Shown here one piece after another: positions 43,876 to 55,608 of a stretch of 64,000 bases of DNA. The notes under the pieces were generated by a model. That model searched no databases, was not told the origin of the DNA, and worked only from the letters and a program-made list of their open reading frames with translations. The stretch is taken from assembly GCF_004337985.1 (NCBI RefSeq), contig NW_021940928.1:124001-188000 (forward strand). The letters are read 5' to 3'. A program made the position numbers and the translations under genes. This DNA comes from Pyricularia pennisetigena (taxonomy: Eukaryota; Ascomycota; Sordariomycetes; Magnaporthales; Pyriculariaceae). Each line of letters starts with the position of its first letter. The first letter of the stretch is position 1.

Positions 43876-44778
43876 ATGGTCGTAACCGAAAAATCTCACT
43901 TGCTCGGTAACCACCGCCCTAGGGATGCCTGGTGGAATTATCGATGGATTCCGTATGCACTTCTGTTGTTGATGTGCGTCGGGTGTAATCCCATCCTGTT
44001 TCTTCTGCACGTCGAGAACAATCTACTTGCCGCCATTTCCTTCCCTCTGGACCTCCTTCAGGAACGTTTATGGGGCTTCATGAAGCCCATTCTGAATGCC
44101 GTTACAGACGAAGTACTGAGAAGAACAACCGACCGTTCAGTGAGACGACTGATCCGCAAATTCGACTCGCTTGCTACTATCGGTAAAACCCTGTTGAAAG
44201 TTGAATCGGCCTTCATCACCCTCGTCAAGGTCCTCAGTCAAGCAGGCTTTCCGCTGTACCTAGCAGCCTTTTCCTCAGCCGCGCTGACCGGGGTATTGGG
44301 ACTGGGCACGTTTTGCCTCTTTGCTCCAATTGCACAAGATGCCCAAAAGCTCAAGTCTTCGAGGGATGACAGTGTGTAAGTATTGTGTTTTTCGGCAACT
44401 GAACTTCAATCTAACTGATTCTTCTACAGTGAGGGTTTGGCGTCCAAATCCATGGAGGACGGATGGCTTTACACAGAATCCCTGCAAAGACTCGAACTGA
44501 CGCTGACTCTATGGAAGTTGTTCATCTGTCTCGTGGTTGTCCTTGCTTGGTATTCTTTGGGTGCAAAAAGAGCGGATATCGCGATATTCGCCAGGCTAGC
44601 ACATCAGATCAGCTCTGCTGATGACAACTTTCAGAAAATGAGCCAGACCTACCAAAAGTCCGCTCGCATCATACAAGAGATGTCAATACAAGGCGGTGTT
44701 TTCATCTGCTTTGCTTCTACATGCGCGAATTTTGCGACTCGCAGGCGTTTGCGGGGACCAGACATCGAAGCTCAGTAG
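43876..44778 (+). CDS. hypothetical membrane protein
   Basis: Two exons (43876-44375, 44430-44778) join in phase across a 54-nt intron (GTAAGT donor, CTAAC branch, CTACAG acceptor), giving 282 residues. Predicted membrane segments by eye: IPYALLLLMCVGCNPILFLLH (about 26-46), LYLAAFSSAALTGVLGLGTFC (about 130-152) and LFICLVVVLAWYSLG (about 215-230). Between the first two lies an amphipathic region that could lie along the membrane (LLQERLWGFMKPILNAVTDEV). No family recognised. Near 44690 another frame becomes strongly protein-like (YWERLRLVLAVDGQNKIS, running to 44968). The C-terminus may therefore really continue there through a missed intron or an indel. Confidence 0.62.
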
Positions 44779-46131
44779 GCCAGTAGTTACTATGTATTGG
44801 GAGCGCCTCAGGCTAGTGCTAGCCGTTGATGGGCAGAACAAAATCTCAACAATCAATGCATATATTCACAGCATCGTATGCTCATCGGAGCTGCCAAATA
44901 TTGGCAACATTGATCCGTTCTATACGCAGCTGTTGAACCTTTTAGCCAGGGCTAGTGACGAGATCTAGGCTTGTTCTAGCTTCTCCACTGTCAGGTACAT
45001 GAAATATCCACCCACTACACCCTTACGTCTCCACTTTTGCACGCCCTCATCTACGAACCCTGCTTGCACCGCTGCTGGAGGTGGAGACTAAAGGCGGAAG
45101 ACACTAGCGCTTTCCAAACAACTGTAGGCTAGGAACAAGGCTATGAAAGGAGAACCACCATCCTTTCCAAATGCATGCAGCTCGATCGTTTGTAAGGGTC
45201 CCAGTAAATATTTCAACCCTATATTACACTCTCCCTGACCGTCTTATGAGCTCATTTGGGTCAACGTGGGTATATATCCCAAGAAAACCAGCCTCAGAAA
45301 ACACCATCCCTTTCCATTCTGCATCTTGTCGCTGAAGATACATATTACTGTACAGTATAGCGCATATCTATCGACGTGCCGCCCTTATGAGAGTTTCTTC
45401 GTTATTCAACTTAGTCATCTTGAGGCAATCTTTGTCCTGAAGCGACCGAATCGCATGCCTTTTGGTTGTAATTGACGGCACATCTTGGCTATCATGTGCA
45501 CCTACCAATATGTATGTTGGATGGATTTTCGCCCGTTTATCTACTTTCTTCGCCTCCAAGCAATGTTTCCATCCGGGAAACCACAACTGACCAACAATAC
45601 CCCCTATAGATGGACTACAGCTGCGGTCATAGGAGGACCATTGCTGCGGAGTGGTGTGGCCGGTATAGAAACAAGCTTCAGTCGCACATTCGATGTCGGC
45701 CAGAGATACCATACTACACCAAGAACGATCAAATCTGCTGTAACTTGCCTGACTAACGCCTGCTGGCTTTAGAAAACCTTTGTGTTTTGCAACAATCATT
45801 GGTATGTGCGAGCCATTTGAGCTGATCTTAACTCTATAGCTCATTGCCATGAGCAGCTAAACCCAAGGTCTGTTCCATGGATGCCCTCGCGCGAGCAACA
45901 AACAAGAAAGTGAAGCCTACCTCTCCCTTTCAGCAAGGGCATAATAATACAATATAGTAAAGATGAGGAGATTTCGATCAATCATACAATACTATGGGAT
46001 GCTTGTGCCAACAAGCGCCACATCCCACCCTGGGTGAACAAGGCAACTAAGATAATTTTTGCATCTGTATGTCCTACGCTCGTGTTCAGTATTCTGAAAA
46101 TACCGCTTTGCCCTGCTGTATCCCGGGGTGG
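44779..46131. other. intergenic, weak frames only
   Basis: Possible 3' continuation of the membrane protein gene up to 44968. A 160-codon minus-strand frame at 45368-45850 has no motif or splice support. Otherwise nothing. Confidence 0.4.
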
Positions 46132-47073
46132 TCAGCTTCGAATATTGTACACCATTGTCATTGCCGGGGTTCCATCCTGCCAACGTGATTTGCGCGCCCG
46201 GGACATGGGTTCGAAACCGTTGTTGGGATCTGTAGCCGGTTCTTCTGCTGTTCCTTTATGCGCGGTTGCTGTCGTTACTTGGGCAGTTGAAGGGGTAACT
46301 CTGGGACTTGACGGAGCGTTTGTCGCATTGGTTAACAAGGCTGGTTCTTGTGAAGGAGACCGCTTTTGCCTCTTAGCTTTCGGCTTGTTTAGGCCAGCGT
46401 CGCGGTCCGCGTTTGGGGTAGACGAATCTCTTGATTCTGATGCTCCAGCTCCCCGCCTAGGGGATCCAACATGTTGAGGAAGATGTTGACTGGATGTCCA
46501 TCCAATGCCAGCCGGTTGCGGGCATTGATCAGTCTGATTGTTCGGCATATTTCCTCGCCCCAATGCTCTGGGGAAAAAAAGTCAAACAAAAAGTGATTTA
46601 TGGTCTGCGTTACTGAAATAAGAGACGCAAACAGACGATGATGATAGCTGGGCTTTATATGTCAATCATATACCGCATAACCTTGCCTTTGGCTTTCCAA
46701 AGGCTAGTCGGTTGCCTTCTTTTTGCGGACTGCACTGGCGAACGAATGAGTTGCGGCTCAAAGGCATGCAGTTTTCGGGCAAAACGAGCCGATAAAAACA
46801 ATCCATGCCGTAAAGTGACTTTGACTCATCTATCGTAGTCAGCGGGCGGTTCAGCGTCACCCAGCAAGCATGAGGCATTTTGGGCTTTCCCTTACCTAGC
46901 TTTTGTGAAGTTGCAAGTAAATCCTGGTGTGATTCATGTGAAGATGAATGGAAAAAGCCGCTGGTTCTGAAAAACGAATTATGACAGTTGAGTGTCGAAC
47001 TATGTTTGCAGTTAAGTGATGTACCTGAGAGTAAGTTAATACAGACAACCTCTTCTGGAGGGCTGACTTGCAT
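46132..47073 (-). CDS. hypothetical protein, at least two exons
   Basis: Exon 47073-46682 joins exon 46567-46132 in phase across a 114-nt intron with a strong TTTTTTTCCCCAG acceptor, 276 codons in all. The first exon includes PHACWVTLNRPLTTIDESKS and a Cys/Arg-rich end. The second is disordered, with a nuclear-type basic cluster (KPKAKRQKR). Further upstream exons are possible, since a protein-like frame continues to about 47130 (VKNCSEVFDDGCKSALQKR). No known domain. The start at 47073 is tentative. Confidence 0.42.
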
Positions 47074-47132
47074 CCATCATCAAACACCTCGCTACAGTTC
47101 TTTACTACAGTCCAAATGGAAACAAACGACAC

Positions 47133-48419
47133 GAGTTAAACTAATTTGTCCACTTCCAAATCTGGCCGGGCCAAAAGGCTGCTATGCTTCCAAGTTTGTC
47201 ATACCGGCTTTCAGCGACAGGTAGGCTAATTAAGCCACTAGGGTGACAGGCAGCAATATTTACTTACCCCTGCATACGGAATACCATCCGGTTCTCCGTC
47301 AAGCTATGCCCCATCCAATTCCAATCGGCAGCGGCAGTATTTGCTACGTTCGTTCACTACACATAGAAGTCGGGCGCACGCCATTTAAAATTGAAATCAG
47401 CTTCGAAACAGGCCTATTTGATTTTTGTGGAAGCGATTGGTCGGCCACGATCAAAAAAGAAGGCACACTGATTGACCGGTGCGAGGCTGTAATACGATGC
47501 AGCTTGTTTGGAATCCTTGTCTTAATATCCTTACGGATCATCGATATCATCATCAATGTGGTTGAAGAATCAGGGGTGAATTTAATGCTGACTTTCCTGC
47601 GGGAATCTTTTGACGGGCTCGTTCCTCCTGGCCTTCACCTCCACGGAGCATCCCGGCACCCAACTTGGATATGTTGCTCTCGATCTGCACTTGGCAAGAT
47701 TCTTCGCCCTCCTTGCTTTGCGAATGCGGTGTAGGTTGACAAAAGCAGGTCATGCAGTGTTTCAGGGGTATTTTCTCTTGGCACATTTCTGCACTAAGTA
47801 AATGGGCGAAAGAACCTGCTTTGGTAATGCGCTATAAAATATGACCAGTTTTAACGCAATTCATACCCCAGCGCTGCGATACCTTTCACAGGAAATTCAA
47901 CCCTTGCACAGCCGCGTTGGCGAACCATGACAAACAAAGGCAACCACCAATGATCTAATATGGCTGAGCGGCTTCAAGACCCGGTCTTGACTCTCGCGGC
48001 TGATTGGTCCCAAAAAGATCCCAGGGGGAGGCCGGACGTGTTCCCGAGTGTTTGTCCTCGGCCTCCCCGAGATTACGTTGCCGTTTCTGGTTTCTTTCAT
48101 GTATAGAGTGCGAGCCAAGAATGAAATTTCTGTTTTCCGTCATCATTCCCAACAGTTTGGGCGCAGTCTTTAGAGAGGTTGACTCATAGTAGCGCATTTC
48201 TTTTGGTGGCCTGGTTCCTGGAATAATGTTCAAGAATCGGGAAATTTATGGATGCGTTGCAGGTTGGAAATGACAAAAAGTATTTAAAATCCCAAGCATC
48301 TAATTACTGCCATTCAATCTATACTATCCCAACCGCTCTTTCCTCATAGCAGCCATTGTCAGGCTTGTACTTAGTTTGATCAAAGTTCTTTCATTGGCAG
48401 CTCTTCGAGTTGGGGAACT
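47133..48419. repeat. degenerate repeat mosaic
   Basis: 47361-47470 resembles 4803-4905. 47615-47645 resembles 24944-24976. 47890-48240 is a copy of the dispersed family also at 25120-25375 and 53650-53780 (blocks CTTGCACAGCCGCGTTGG, GGCCTCCCCGAGATTACGTTGCCGT). A 163-codon plus-strand frame (47243-47734) runs through these repeats and is probably not a gene. Confidence 0.5.
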
Positions 48420-49270
48420 ATGTCCCAGCCCGATGGACTTCAGCAGAACCTTCTGCTCGCCAGTATGGAGCCGTATTTCTTCAAAAAAAAATATGTATCT
48501 CGCGGACAACTCTAACACCAGTTGACATCGTAGAGCGCACAGCCCTGCCATCAGCGCGGCGTGGACCAACCAATAGTAAGCTTCATTCCTCCAAGCCTGT
48601 CGCAAATCTATCTGACGCTGTTGTCAAAGATGATAGACCTTTGGATAATGCAGCGGAAGCAACCGCTTCCGTGGATACCGCGAGTACAATTTCTCAGAGG
48701 AATGTCGCACCAAAGAGAAAGCGCAAGGCGCCTTATCAGTTGCCACTCGACTTAAAACGCAACATGGTGGGCTCAAAATCCGCATCTAACCTTGAAGACA
48801 CGACTATCGAGACGCAGGCGTTGGAAACGATACTTGCGGAAATTGCCTCGCAGCAACTCAATTTCCGTCGTCATCTAATGGCAGAGCTTCAGCTACTACG
48901 TCAAGAGGAGGGCGAAAAGGCTTTGTTGAGGCTGGCGTACGAGGGTGTGAAACAGCAGTTGCAGAAGAAAGACCTGGAGGTAATCGAGCTACAGAAGAAG
49001 CTCGATGCTAAGGAGTCAGCTCAGACTGTAAAAATGATTGCTAGCAGGGATCAAGGTATGTTGCCTCTCAACAGCAATGTCCAGACGGTGACCCGGAGCA
49101 GCAGTACGGTTAAAGGCTGTGAGGTTGGCCATAGAGGAAACATGCAAGCAAACGCAGCCACCCAGCCACATTTGCAGAACGGCATGCGCAATTCTGAATC
49201 ATCATACCCGCAACAAACAGCTGCCGGGGGTAACAGGAACAAAACCTTCAGATTTATAAATGTCAGATAG
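48420..49270 (+). CDS. hypothetical nuclear coiled-coil protein
   Basis: The main frame (to 49270) has a KRKRK nuclear signal (about residue 105), a long heptad region (LQLLRQEEGEKALLRLA, then KQQLQKKDLEVIELQKKL) and a Gln/Asn/Ser-rich tail. The best start is ATG 48420 (MSQPDGLQQNLLLASMEPYFF), but it is linked to the main frame only if the A9 run near 48483-48491 had one more base. With that base the length is a whole number of codons (284). The organisation (disordered start, NLS, coiled coil) is like that of the protein at 21642-23162, but no sequence similarity is evident. Function unknown. Confidence 0.5.
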
Positions 49271-50261
49271 TCAACAAATGAAATCTGGATCAATGTATAT
49301 CTATTTCTTTATTGCACTGGTATCCAACAAAGCCATCAGCTATCTGTGAAGCCTGCGAAGCCTGCTTGCCCTGTATTCTTGCCATCCGCAATCACCTCTC
49401 CTGAATTTTGATGGATCGTGTATAATATTATCCCCTAGCTCCCATAGCACTGAGGTAGAAAAAATCCCAGAAGATCATGATCTCAAACATCTTCTATCAC
49501 TTCCACATACAGAACTCGTTTCCGTTTCAGATCCACAGACAGCTTCAGACCAGGAAACAAAAGAATTCTAGACGGCCAAGCCACCTGCCCACATTTCTCT
49601 ACCTTCCTGAAAAGAAAAAGGACGGAAGCCTCATTGTTCAAGAATTAGTAGGTCCCGATCCTAAACGTACGATGTTCAATATAGTGCGTCTTTCTCACGT
49701 TGGGCATTCTAATATGCTCTCATAGTTTCTCGGTTCCCAAGAGTTTACATCTGTACCCCTGCTACTCTTACATGACTATGCCAGTGCTTCGTCCTGCAAG
49801 CTTGGTTTCATGAGCTCCTCGTATCTCTCGGGTTCTCCGTGTTGAGCTTATGCTGCAGGATGCTGGTCTGCAATCTTGACGACCCCGGCAGATTTTGAAC
49901 AGCTATTTTATCTGGCAGTGTGAGATTGGGACGATGCCGACCCAGAGCACGCAGAACGGGAGTATCATTGCCACCAGGTGAAGCTTTGTAAGTTCAGCAA
50001 AATTACCTATCAGTGAGTCTCTGGAGGCTTCAGTCTTTTTATCACATCGTTCGGGTCTGATAAAGTAACCTCTTGTTTTCTTGGGAGATCTAAAACCCGA
50101 CACAAACCTCATCTATCTCCAACACAGGCCTGTTGCCTACCACACATCGGTCAATTATCAATATTCAGAGCATTTCGCTAACAACCTTATAAAAATGAAT
50201 AAATCTTGATCCCTCTGATTCTGGTCCGTTTGCCACATTCCCGATGTTGTCGTTAACATCG
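49271..50261. other. intergenic, nothing recognised
   Basis: About 1 kb, with one 82-codon frame at 49477 that has no motif. Confidence 0.4.
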
Positions 50262-53125
50262 CCGTATTGTCACCCACCAAGCATGGCGACATGCTTATCT
50301 TGCAGTTGAAGCGAGAATGGTTCTCCGATATGTGAGGGGAAGGGCTTCAGCGCTAAAATTACTATCGGCTTGTGCCGAGGGACAATCCGCGCCGACGGTA
50401 ACGTTTCGGCCCGTAGTAAGGAGACGGTCATGTCATGTGTGTTGGCCTTACCATCTTTTCTTCGGTTGGCAAGGGGTCGAAACGCTATCCTTGTTGCATT
50501 TAGCCAGGTGAGTTAAGTGGTGCGGCGCCTCTTCCGAAGTATCTGGTGGAAGCTTTCTGGTGTGCATTTCATATTCAATCCACTAAAGACCTCCACCAGC
50601 TACTTGACGAATTGGACAGCGGCGCAAAAATGTGAACCTGGACCAGCGATACAGCCGCATAGTTCATTTCTGACTTGGTGCAGGGAGATCTTTAGGCGTA
50701 TTACGTACTCGCCAGTTCCTTGGAGCAGAAATTCGACGGACTCTCATATAAAGGCATCCAGTGGTGTTGCGGTGTAGCAAAGGCGCATATACCCCTTGTT
50801 CGGTACCAATAGGAATCGATTCCTGTGTGATGCTCGGAATATCTGTGCCTCATCCAAGCGGACCATGCATCGACCTAGAGCCTGGCCGCACCTGCAATGT
50901 GTTGGTGCTATTACTTAGCGTTCATTGGTGCTTGTGAAAAATAAGATTTTCTATTTGTGAGAGTAGGTTTAAATTTTGATCCCTATATGTTCTGAGTAAA
51001 TTGGGTGGTTACATGTACAAAACCAGACCACAAGGAAGAGAATATCGAGACAAAGCCACCCTCTACCGTAGTAGTTGTATCCTCTTTCGTTTTTCCCTGC
51101 TGGTGCTGAGTCGCTGTTTTTTTTCAAGAGTATGATATTACTGGAAACATTCGGTTTAGGTGATCGGTGGGCGAAAGAACCACTTGCCCCCAGCACAAGT
51201 AACACAGTTGCTCTTTGCGCCCTGTCACGCAGTAACCTTGTAATTATGCCTCGTGATTGGCAAACTCGCGAATCGGTGTGCCTGCTTCCTGCCAATACTA
51301 CCTAACCTTCTTTACCATCCGTTTGCCTCGTTCGCCTTCTGGTACTGGCGAGGTGCCTGTTCAGGGTGGTTCGCAAGGCAAAGATGCGATATGGAAGGCG
51401 CAAGGTCCCCAAAAAGTGTCTCGATAGTGTCAAGACGGGAGACACATTGAAGACGCTGTCGAAGCAGATCCGGTAATTAATCGTCGTTTCACAGACCGCA
51501 ATGGCATGGCTCCCAACAGTTAGGAGTCTTGTTACCACTTGGTACTGCTCGCTAGTGCTTGCTCAATTTTATTTAATTATCATCCAAACAAATAAAAAGA
51601 TATGTAGTTTACTAGACGTAACTTGGGTGTTTTAATAATCATCAGATATTTCGTCCTCCGATGGGCTCTCGGGCTGTTGCTGCTCAACCTTCCGTCGCTT
51701 TCGACTCGCCCTGCTGGCCACGTCCATTCCCTGTTGAGTTCTGCTGCAAGTTCTTGTTTTTATTCCTAGCTTCGTCTCAAGATGGACAATTCGCGATTTT
51801 AAAGCAGCCCATTCGACCTGTGAGGGACAGCCACAATCCTGTCGACAGTTCGGCTTGTGTCGGGTATATGAAGTTGATGCTTCGAGGTTGGCAAGGCGCC
51901 GTTCCATGTCTTGAACTTTCTTAAAGAGCTTGGATAGCCTGTGTAGATGGAGTCAGATAAGTGTCATGTGGGAGAGGAATAAAATAAAAGATAAAACTTG
52001 CTCGCTCATTTGAGATCTTCGCTCAGAGTACCCAGGCGACGTCCGCTGCATGTACACCGAGGTCCTCTGATTCCCAATGGCTCTAGGAATCCCTCTACTG
52101 GAGAAGCCGTCAATGCCGCTGCTAGTATGGCTGTTGTTGAAGCTCTCGCTATGATTGTGAACGGAAATGCCCGATTGGCGACCGGATATGTGATGCTCTC
52201 CAGCAAATATGTCTCTGACAGAACCATCATGGCGAGTAGACTCAGCAAACCGATCCGCTAGCCAAGGTTGGCCTCCCGGATTGCATGTCGGAGCCGCAAA
52301 CAGACGAGAATGATGAGGAGATTCGCTTACTCCTCTTGGCGTCGGATCCAAATGCGTTGAATCTGGAGCTGATTCGTATTTCGGAGCAGCAGGAATATGA
52401 CCGAAGCTAGAAGCAGTAGAAGCCAGCTGACTTGGTATTGGTGGGAAGGCAGAGATTGGTGGAACTCCGTAGAATGATATCGAAAAAGGGTCGCAATTGA
52501 CTTGGGATGGGGAGAGGGCTTGAGTTGGATCCAAATCAGGTTGCCACCCGACCACCTTGTTAATGGGAGGCTTGGGATATAAATTAGCAGAAGATGCGGC
52601 TGTGGACAGTGAGGGCGATTCCGAAATGGGCTCGACCTCTTTAAAGGGCGAGGGTGACAGGCGTTCCATAAGATTCAAAATCCTGGTTTTGACATTTCGG
52701 CTTTGCCCACAAAGTGGCTCGCCAGCACCATCCTTTTCCAACCCATCAAGCACAACAGCAGGCATGCGGAAAGTGTAACGGTTGATAGCTTCGATAAAAT
52801 CCTCAAGCAGCCTCTTGTGCTGTTCTTTCTCCTCGGCGTCAACACAATAGACGTCCTGATAATACTTGATCAGGGTGTCTGTTGTGTTCGAAGTCAGCTT
52901 CATCGCATGGGATATCGACAAGAACAACATTTGCCTCGATATCAACAAGATAAAACTCGGGATCCGATTCGGACTTTGAGCCTTTTCGCATCAGGGATGC
53001 CAGGATCCAGATGGTGTTCGGCGATGACAAAACTTTGCTAAGGCATGTTTGATGCTCAGCAACGCTATTGAGCGGCTCATTGGGTTTGATGCGTCTCAAT
53101 GATTCTGTGAGCCACGGTTCGATCC
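50262..53125 (-). repeat. inverted duplication, right arm
   Basis: Reverse-complement match to 21657-24190. It includes the gene copy B and the non-coding downstream part. About 300 bp at 50965-51297 has no match in the left arm. The outer 500 bp (50262-50800) differ from the left arm by scattered substitutions, while the coding part is nearly identical. Confidence 0.85.
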
Positions 53126-53276
53126 TGGACCCGAGAACGACAGTCATGGAGGAAGGCTGCGGCGTAAAAGCCGCCACAGATTGAAGCTGTGTATTTGGTG
53201 GCATGCTGGGCGAGTTGCGAGAAAGAACAGCAAAGAAAGACGGGAATAAGTCAGGTGCAATCTCGATGTTGAGCAT
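51632..53276 (-). pseudogene. duplicated hypothetical gene, copy B (frameshifted)
   Basis: Exon 1 (53276-52002) and exon 2 (51938-51632) are separated by the same 63-nt GC-AG intron as in copy A. It begins MLNIEIAPDLFPSFFAVL and keeps about 50 N-terminal residues absent from copy A. Near 52897 it lacks 11 bases that copy A has (21886-21896); the deletion lies between two AAG repeats, and the frame then ends within 20 codons. Downstream of the lesion the frame is open and nearly identical to copy A. So one copy has the true start but is broken, and the other is open but lacks the start. Confidence 0.82.
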
Positions 53277-53952
53277 TTTATAGTTTAACTAAGCTTGGCT
53301 TTGTTAGCCTTTCTGTAAATTATACTGAATGTCCCGCCAAAATGAGCCCCTGAGAACCTGTACAACGGCGACATACATTGGCTCTTTCCGACCCCCATAC
53401 CTCGAGCTCCTGCGCGTAAACTCAGCCAGTGCACGCGAGACTTTCCCTGCTATGGCAGAGTGTGTTGCACTCCATTTGACGCTGAAGTGGAATGAATCAA
53501 AATGATCTAGCAGCTATGTAACTTGGTTCAATTTGATTCCCGCAGCTTGTTTTAGTCGAGAAGGGTAAAGAAAAGTCTAAATTGAAGTTACAACGGTGAC
53601 GCCCCATGCAACCACACCACCTGTACGGCGTCCTCGCCTGCAGCTTACTGATAGCTCTTGCGTCTGATTGGGCTCAAGCAATTCCAGAGAGAGGCCGGAT
53701 GTGTTCCCATGTGTCAATTGCCGGCCTCCCCGAGATTACGTTGCCGTGTCTGGTCCCTGTGTATGGCATCCGGTGGCGCCGCCCTGATTGACTCCATCAC
53801 GATCCCTCCAACAGCCTTGTCGATCACATTCATTCTGATTTGCGGTCTGCGTAACCTTGGTGAATGTGACAGATTTCTGACTAATATTATTGATGATTGA
53901 AAAAAAAGCGTGAGCGACAGTAACGAAATACTCAAGAAGGTAAAGAGGAAGA
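53277..53952. repeat. dispersed repeat family, copy 3, in non-coding DNA
   Basis: 53650-53780 carries TGATTGGGCTCAAGCAATTCC (as at 25230) and GGCCTCCCCGAGATTACGTTGCCGTGTCTGGT-type sequence (as at 48055-48090). It thus joins blocks of the other two copies. The rest is unrecognised. Confidence 0.5.
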
Positions 53953-54205
53953 GGTAGGTAGTAGTAGTAGTAGTGGTATTATTTAACGCCGGGCTCGGCC
54001 CGGCTCATTAGCCGGCCGTTAGCAACCTCCCGAGGGGTATCTCGGCGCGCTTTCTATTTTCTCTATTTACACAGCGGAAAACAAGGGCATAGAAGCGAAT
54101 CGAGCCTGACCGGGTTCGTGCCCGGTCCTGCTTACAGGTTTGTTCACTGACGCGACCCCGTGCCTTCAGGCGCACGGAGGGTTCGTCTGACGGCAGTTGA
54201 CGGCT
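53953..54205 (-). mobile_element. LINE 3' end, 5'-truncated copy
   Basis: About 250 bp matching the last part of the LINE at 5391-5660: the TAG-type tail, TTATTTAACGCCGGGC, ACCTCCCGAGGGGTATCTCG, and CACGGAGGGTTCGTCTGACGG. The match ends near 54205 with no small element there, so this is an ordinary 5'-truncated LINE insertion. It shows that the family was active more than once. Confidence 0.85.
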
Positions 54206-54648
54206 CTTCATCGAGAGGGGCCTGTGTCCAAACAGCGGAGCTGTCGGTCGTTTGTAGCCATGGAGACGAAGTTCCCAACAAGTGTGGGCTCGACGGCACA
54301 GGCGGGTGGTTGTTGTCGATAGCCAGCCGGGTTATCCTTGCCACGGTAAGCGGGGAGGAGGTGGAGGGAGCAGGATTCGAACCTACAAAAGATCAAGAGT
54401 AGAAGCGGTAAAGGACCATTTTTGGGCCTTCGCATAAAATCGCTTCGTCCATTCCCAGCGCGCATTTGTCAAGTAAAATCATGGCTTCCAACGATTTAAG
54501 CTGTCGTATAACGCCGGGCTTGCTGGCGTCGCATGTCGTATGTCGCACAACCGGGCATGATTTGGTGCTCCCCCAGGTATATTCATTGTATCAGGTACGG
54601 TGCTAGTGAAAACTATTGGTTTCCCAAACTTGGTATAACGTGGATGTA
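54206..54648. other. non-coding, with tRNA T-arm-like motif
   Basis: On the minus strand near 54361-54392 a GTAGG-TTCGAAT-CCTGC stem-loop is followed by TCCCTCCA, which looks like the 3' end of a tRNA. No matching 5' acceptor (GGAGGGA), D-arm or anticodon arm is present, so it is at most a tRNA-derived relic. Nothing else seen. Confidence 0.35.
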
Positions 54649-55608
54649 CAGTACCCCGGACAGGACAGTACCCCGGACACTTTTCCGGTCGGTCTTATTC
54701 CCAATTTCAATTACAACGCCAGCGTTGCTTAATTAACTACAATGCAATCGGAACTATACACAGCAGACATTTCTTCATCTTCCTGACATGTTTGTGCATT
54801 ATGTCCGGGTTTACCACAGTTTCCACATCGCCGTTTAATCGTTGTTTGCGCATTATATCCCTCCTTATTTTCGCCTTCTTTTTCGTATACAGGCCCATTC
54901 GCATTCTTTTGCGCCATCAAAACTCGGACTTCTTGAACGTTTGCTGACCCTTCTATGCGGATTCGTGTTTTTTTGGCCCTTCGTCGTTTGCTAAGCGCTT
55001 CGTTGGCTTTCCGAAGACTGCGGTTCTCTGCAAGAATAAGGGTGTTTTGGTGCGCTAACCGTTCCACACCTTTCGCTAATTGTTTTACAGCTTCGAAAAT
55101 CGGAGTCGGAGAGCTGCTCTGATGACGGCTGATTCGAGCTTTTACAAGCGTTGATTGAGAAATAGCTTCTGTTGGGTTATGTGGCGTTTGTGAGACCCAG
55201 GATTCAGTGGTGGGAAAAGCAGGCTCTTTGGGTGAAGGCGTACGTAATTTCACATCCAGTTTGGAAATAACAGCTTCCGGACAATGAGGGATAATTCCAG
55301 CTCCCCTAAAACCCCCAGCCATATTATCTTTCGTCGTTGAGTTTTTGTAGGCCGCTGCAAAGGCCAAAAGAAATTCGATTTTGCTAATGTTGTTAATATG
55401 GGCCCGGATAAAATCGTCAACCCCTTGACCGTACGTACGCCCGCTTCAGGACGCTAAACACTCCGACGTTAAGTGGCTGGGTTAAGTGAGATGAATGAGC
55501 AGGCAGGCAAATTGGAATTATGTTGTAACTTTTGCAATAGCCCTCAAATTCGGGGGATTGATGACTGCCGTGCCCGTCGAGCACTAACATGTGGTAGCAT
55601 TCCGGCAA
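54649..55608 (-). pseudogene. Fot/pogo transposase C-terminal part with one TIR
   Basis: On the minus strand: VLDGHGSH (second Asp of the catalytic triad), LTQPLNVGVFSVLK (the third Asp is replaced by Asn), then a frameshift near 55400. A C-terminal region follows with a basic coiled coil and a CCHC knuckle, CGNCGKPGHNAQTC. Beyond the stop at 54729 lies an inverted-repeat end with internal duplication (CAGTACCCCGGACA twice), starting right after TA at 54647-54648. The 5' half of the element is missing. It is dead and belongs to a different pogo lineage from the element at 14943-17028, whose transposase lacks the zinc knuckle. Confidence 0.83.

Noticed and set aside
47243..47734. 163-codon plus-strand frame that could be a membrane protein
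   Set aside because: It runs across at least two dispersed repeat fragments shared with 4803 and 24944, so it is probably chance.
54361..54400. Possible tRNA gene on the minus strand (T-arm GTAGG-TTCGAAT-CCTGC and TCCCTCCA end)
   Set aside because: No complementary 5' acceptor stem, D-arm or anticodon arm within 150 nt upstream, so it is not a functional tRNA.
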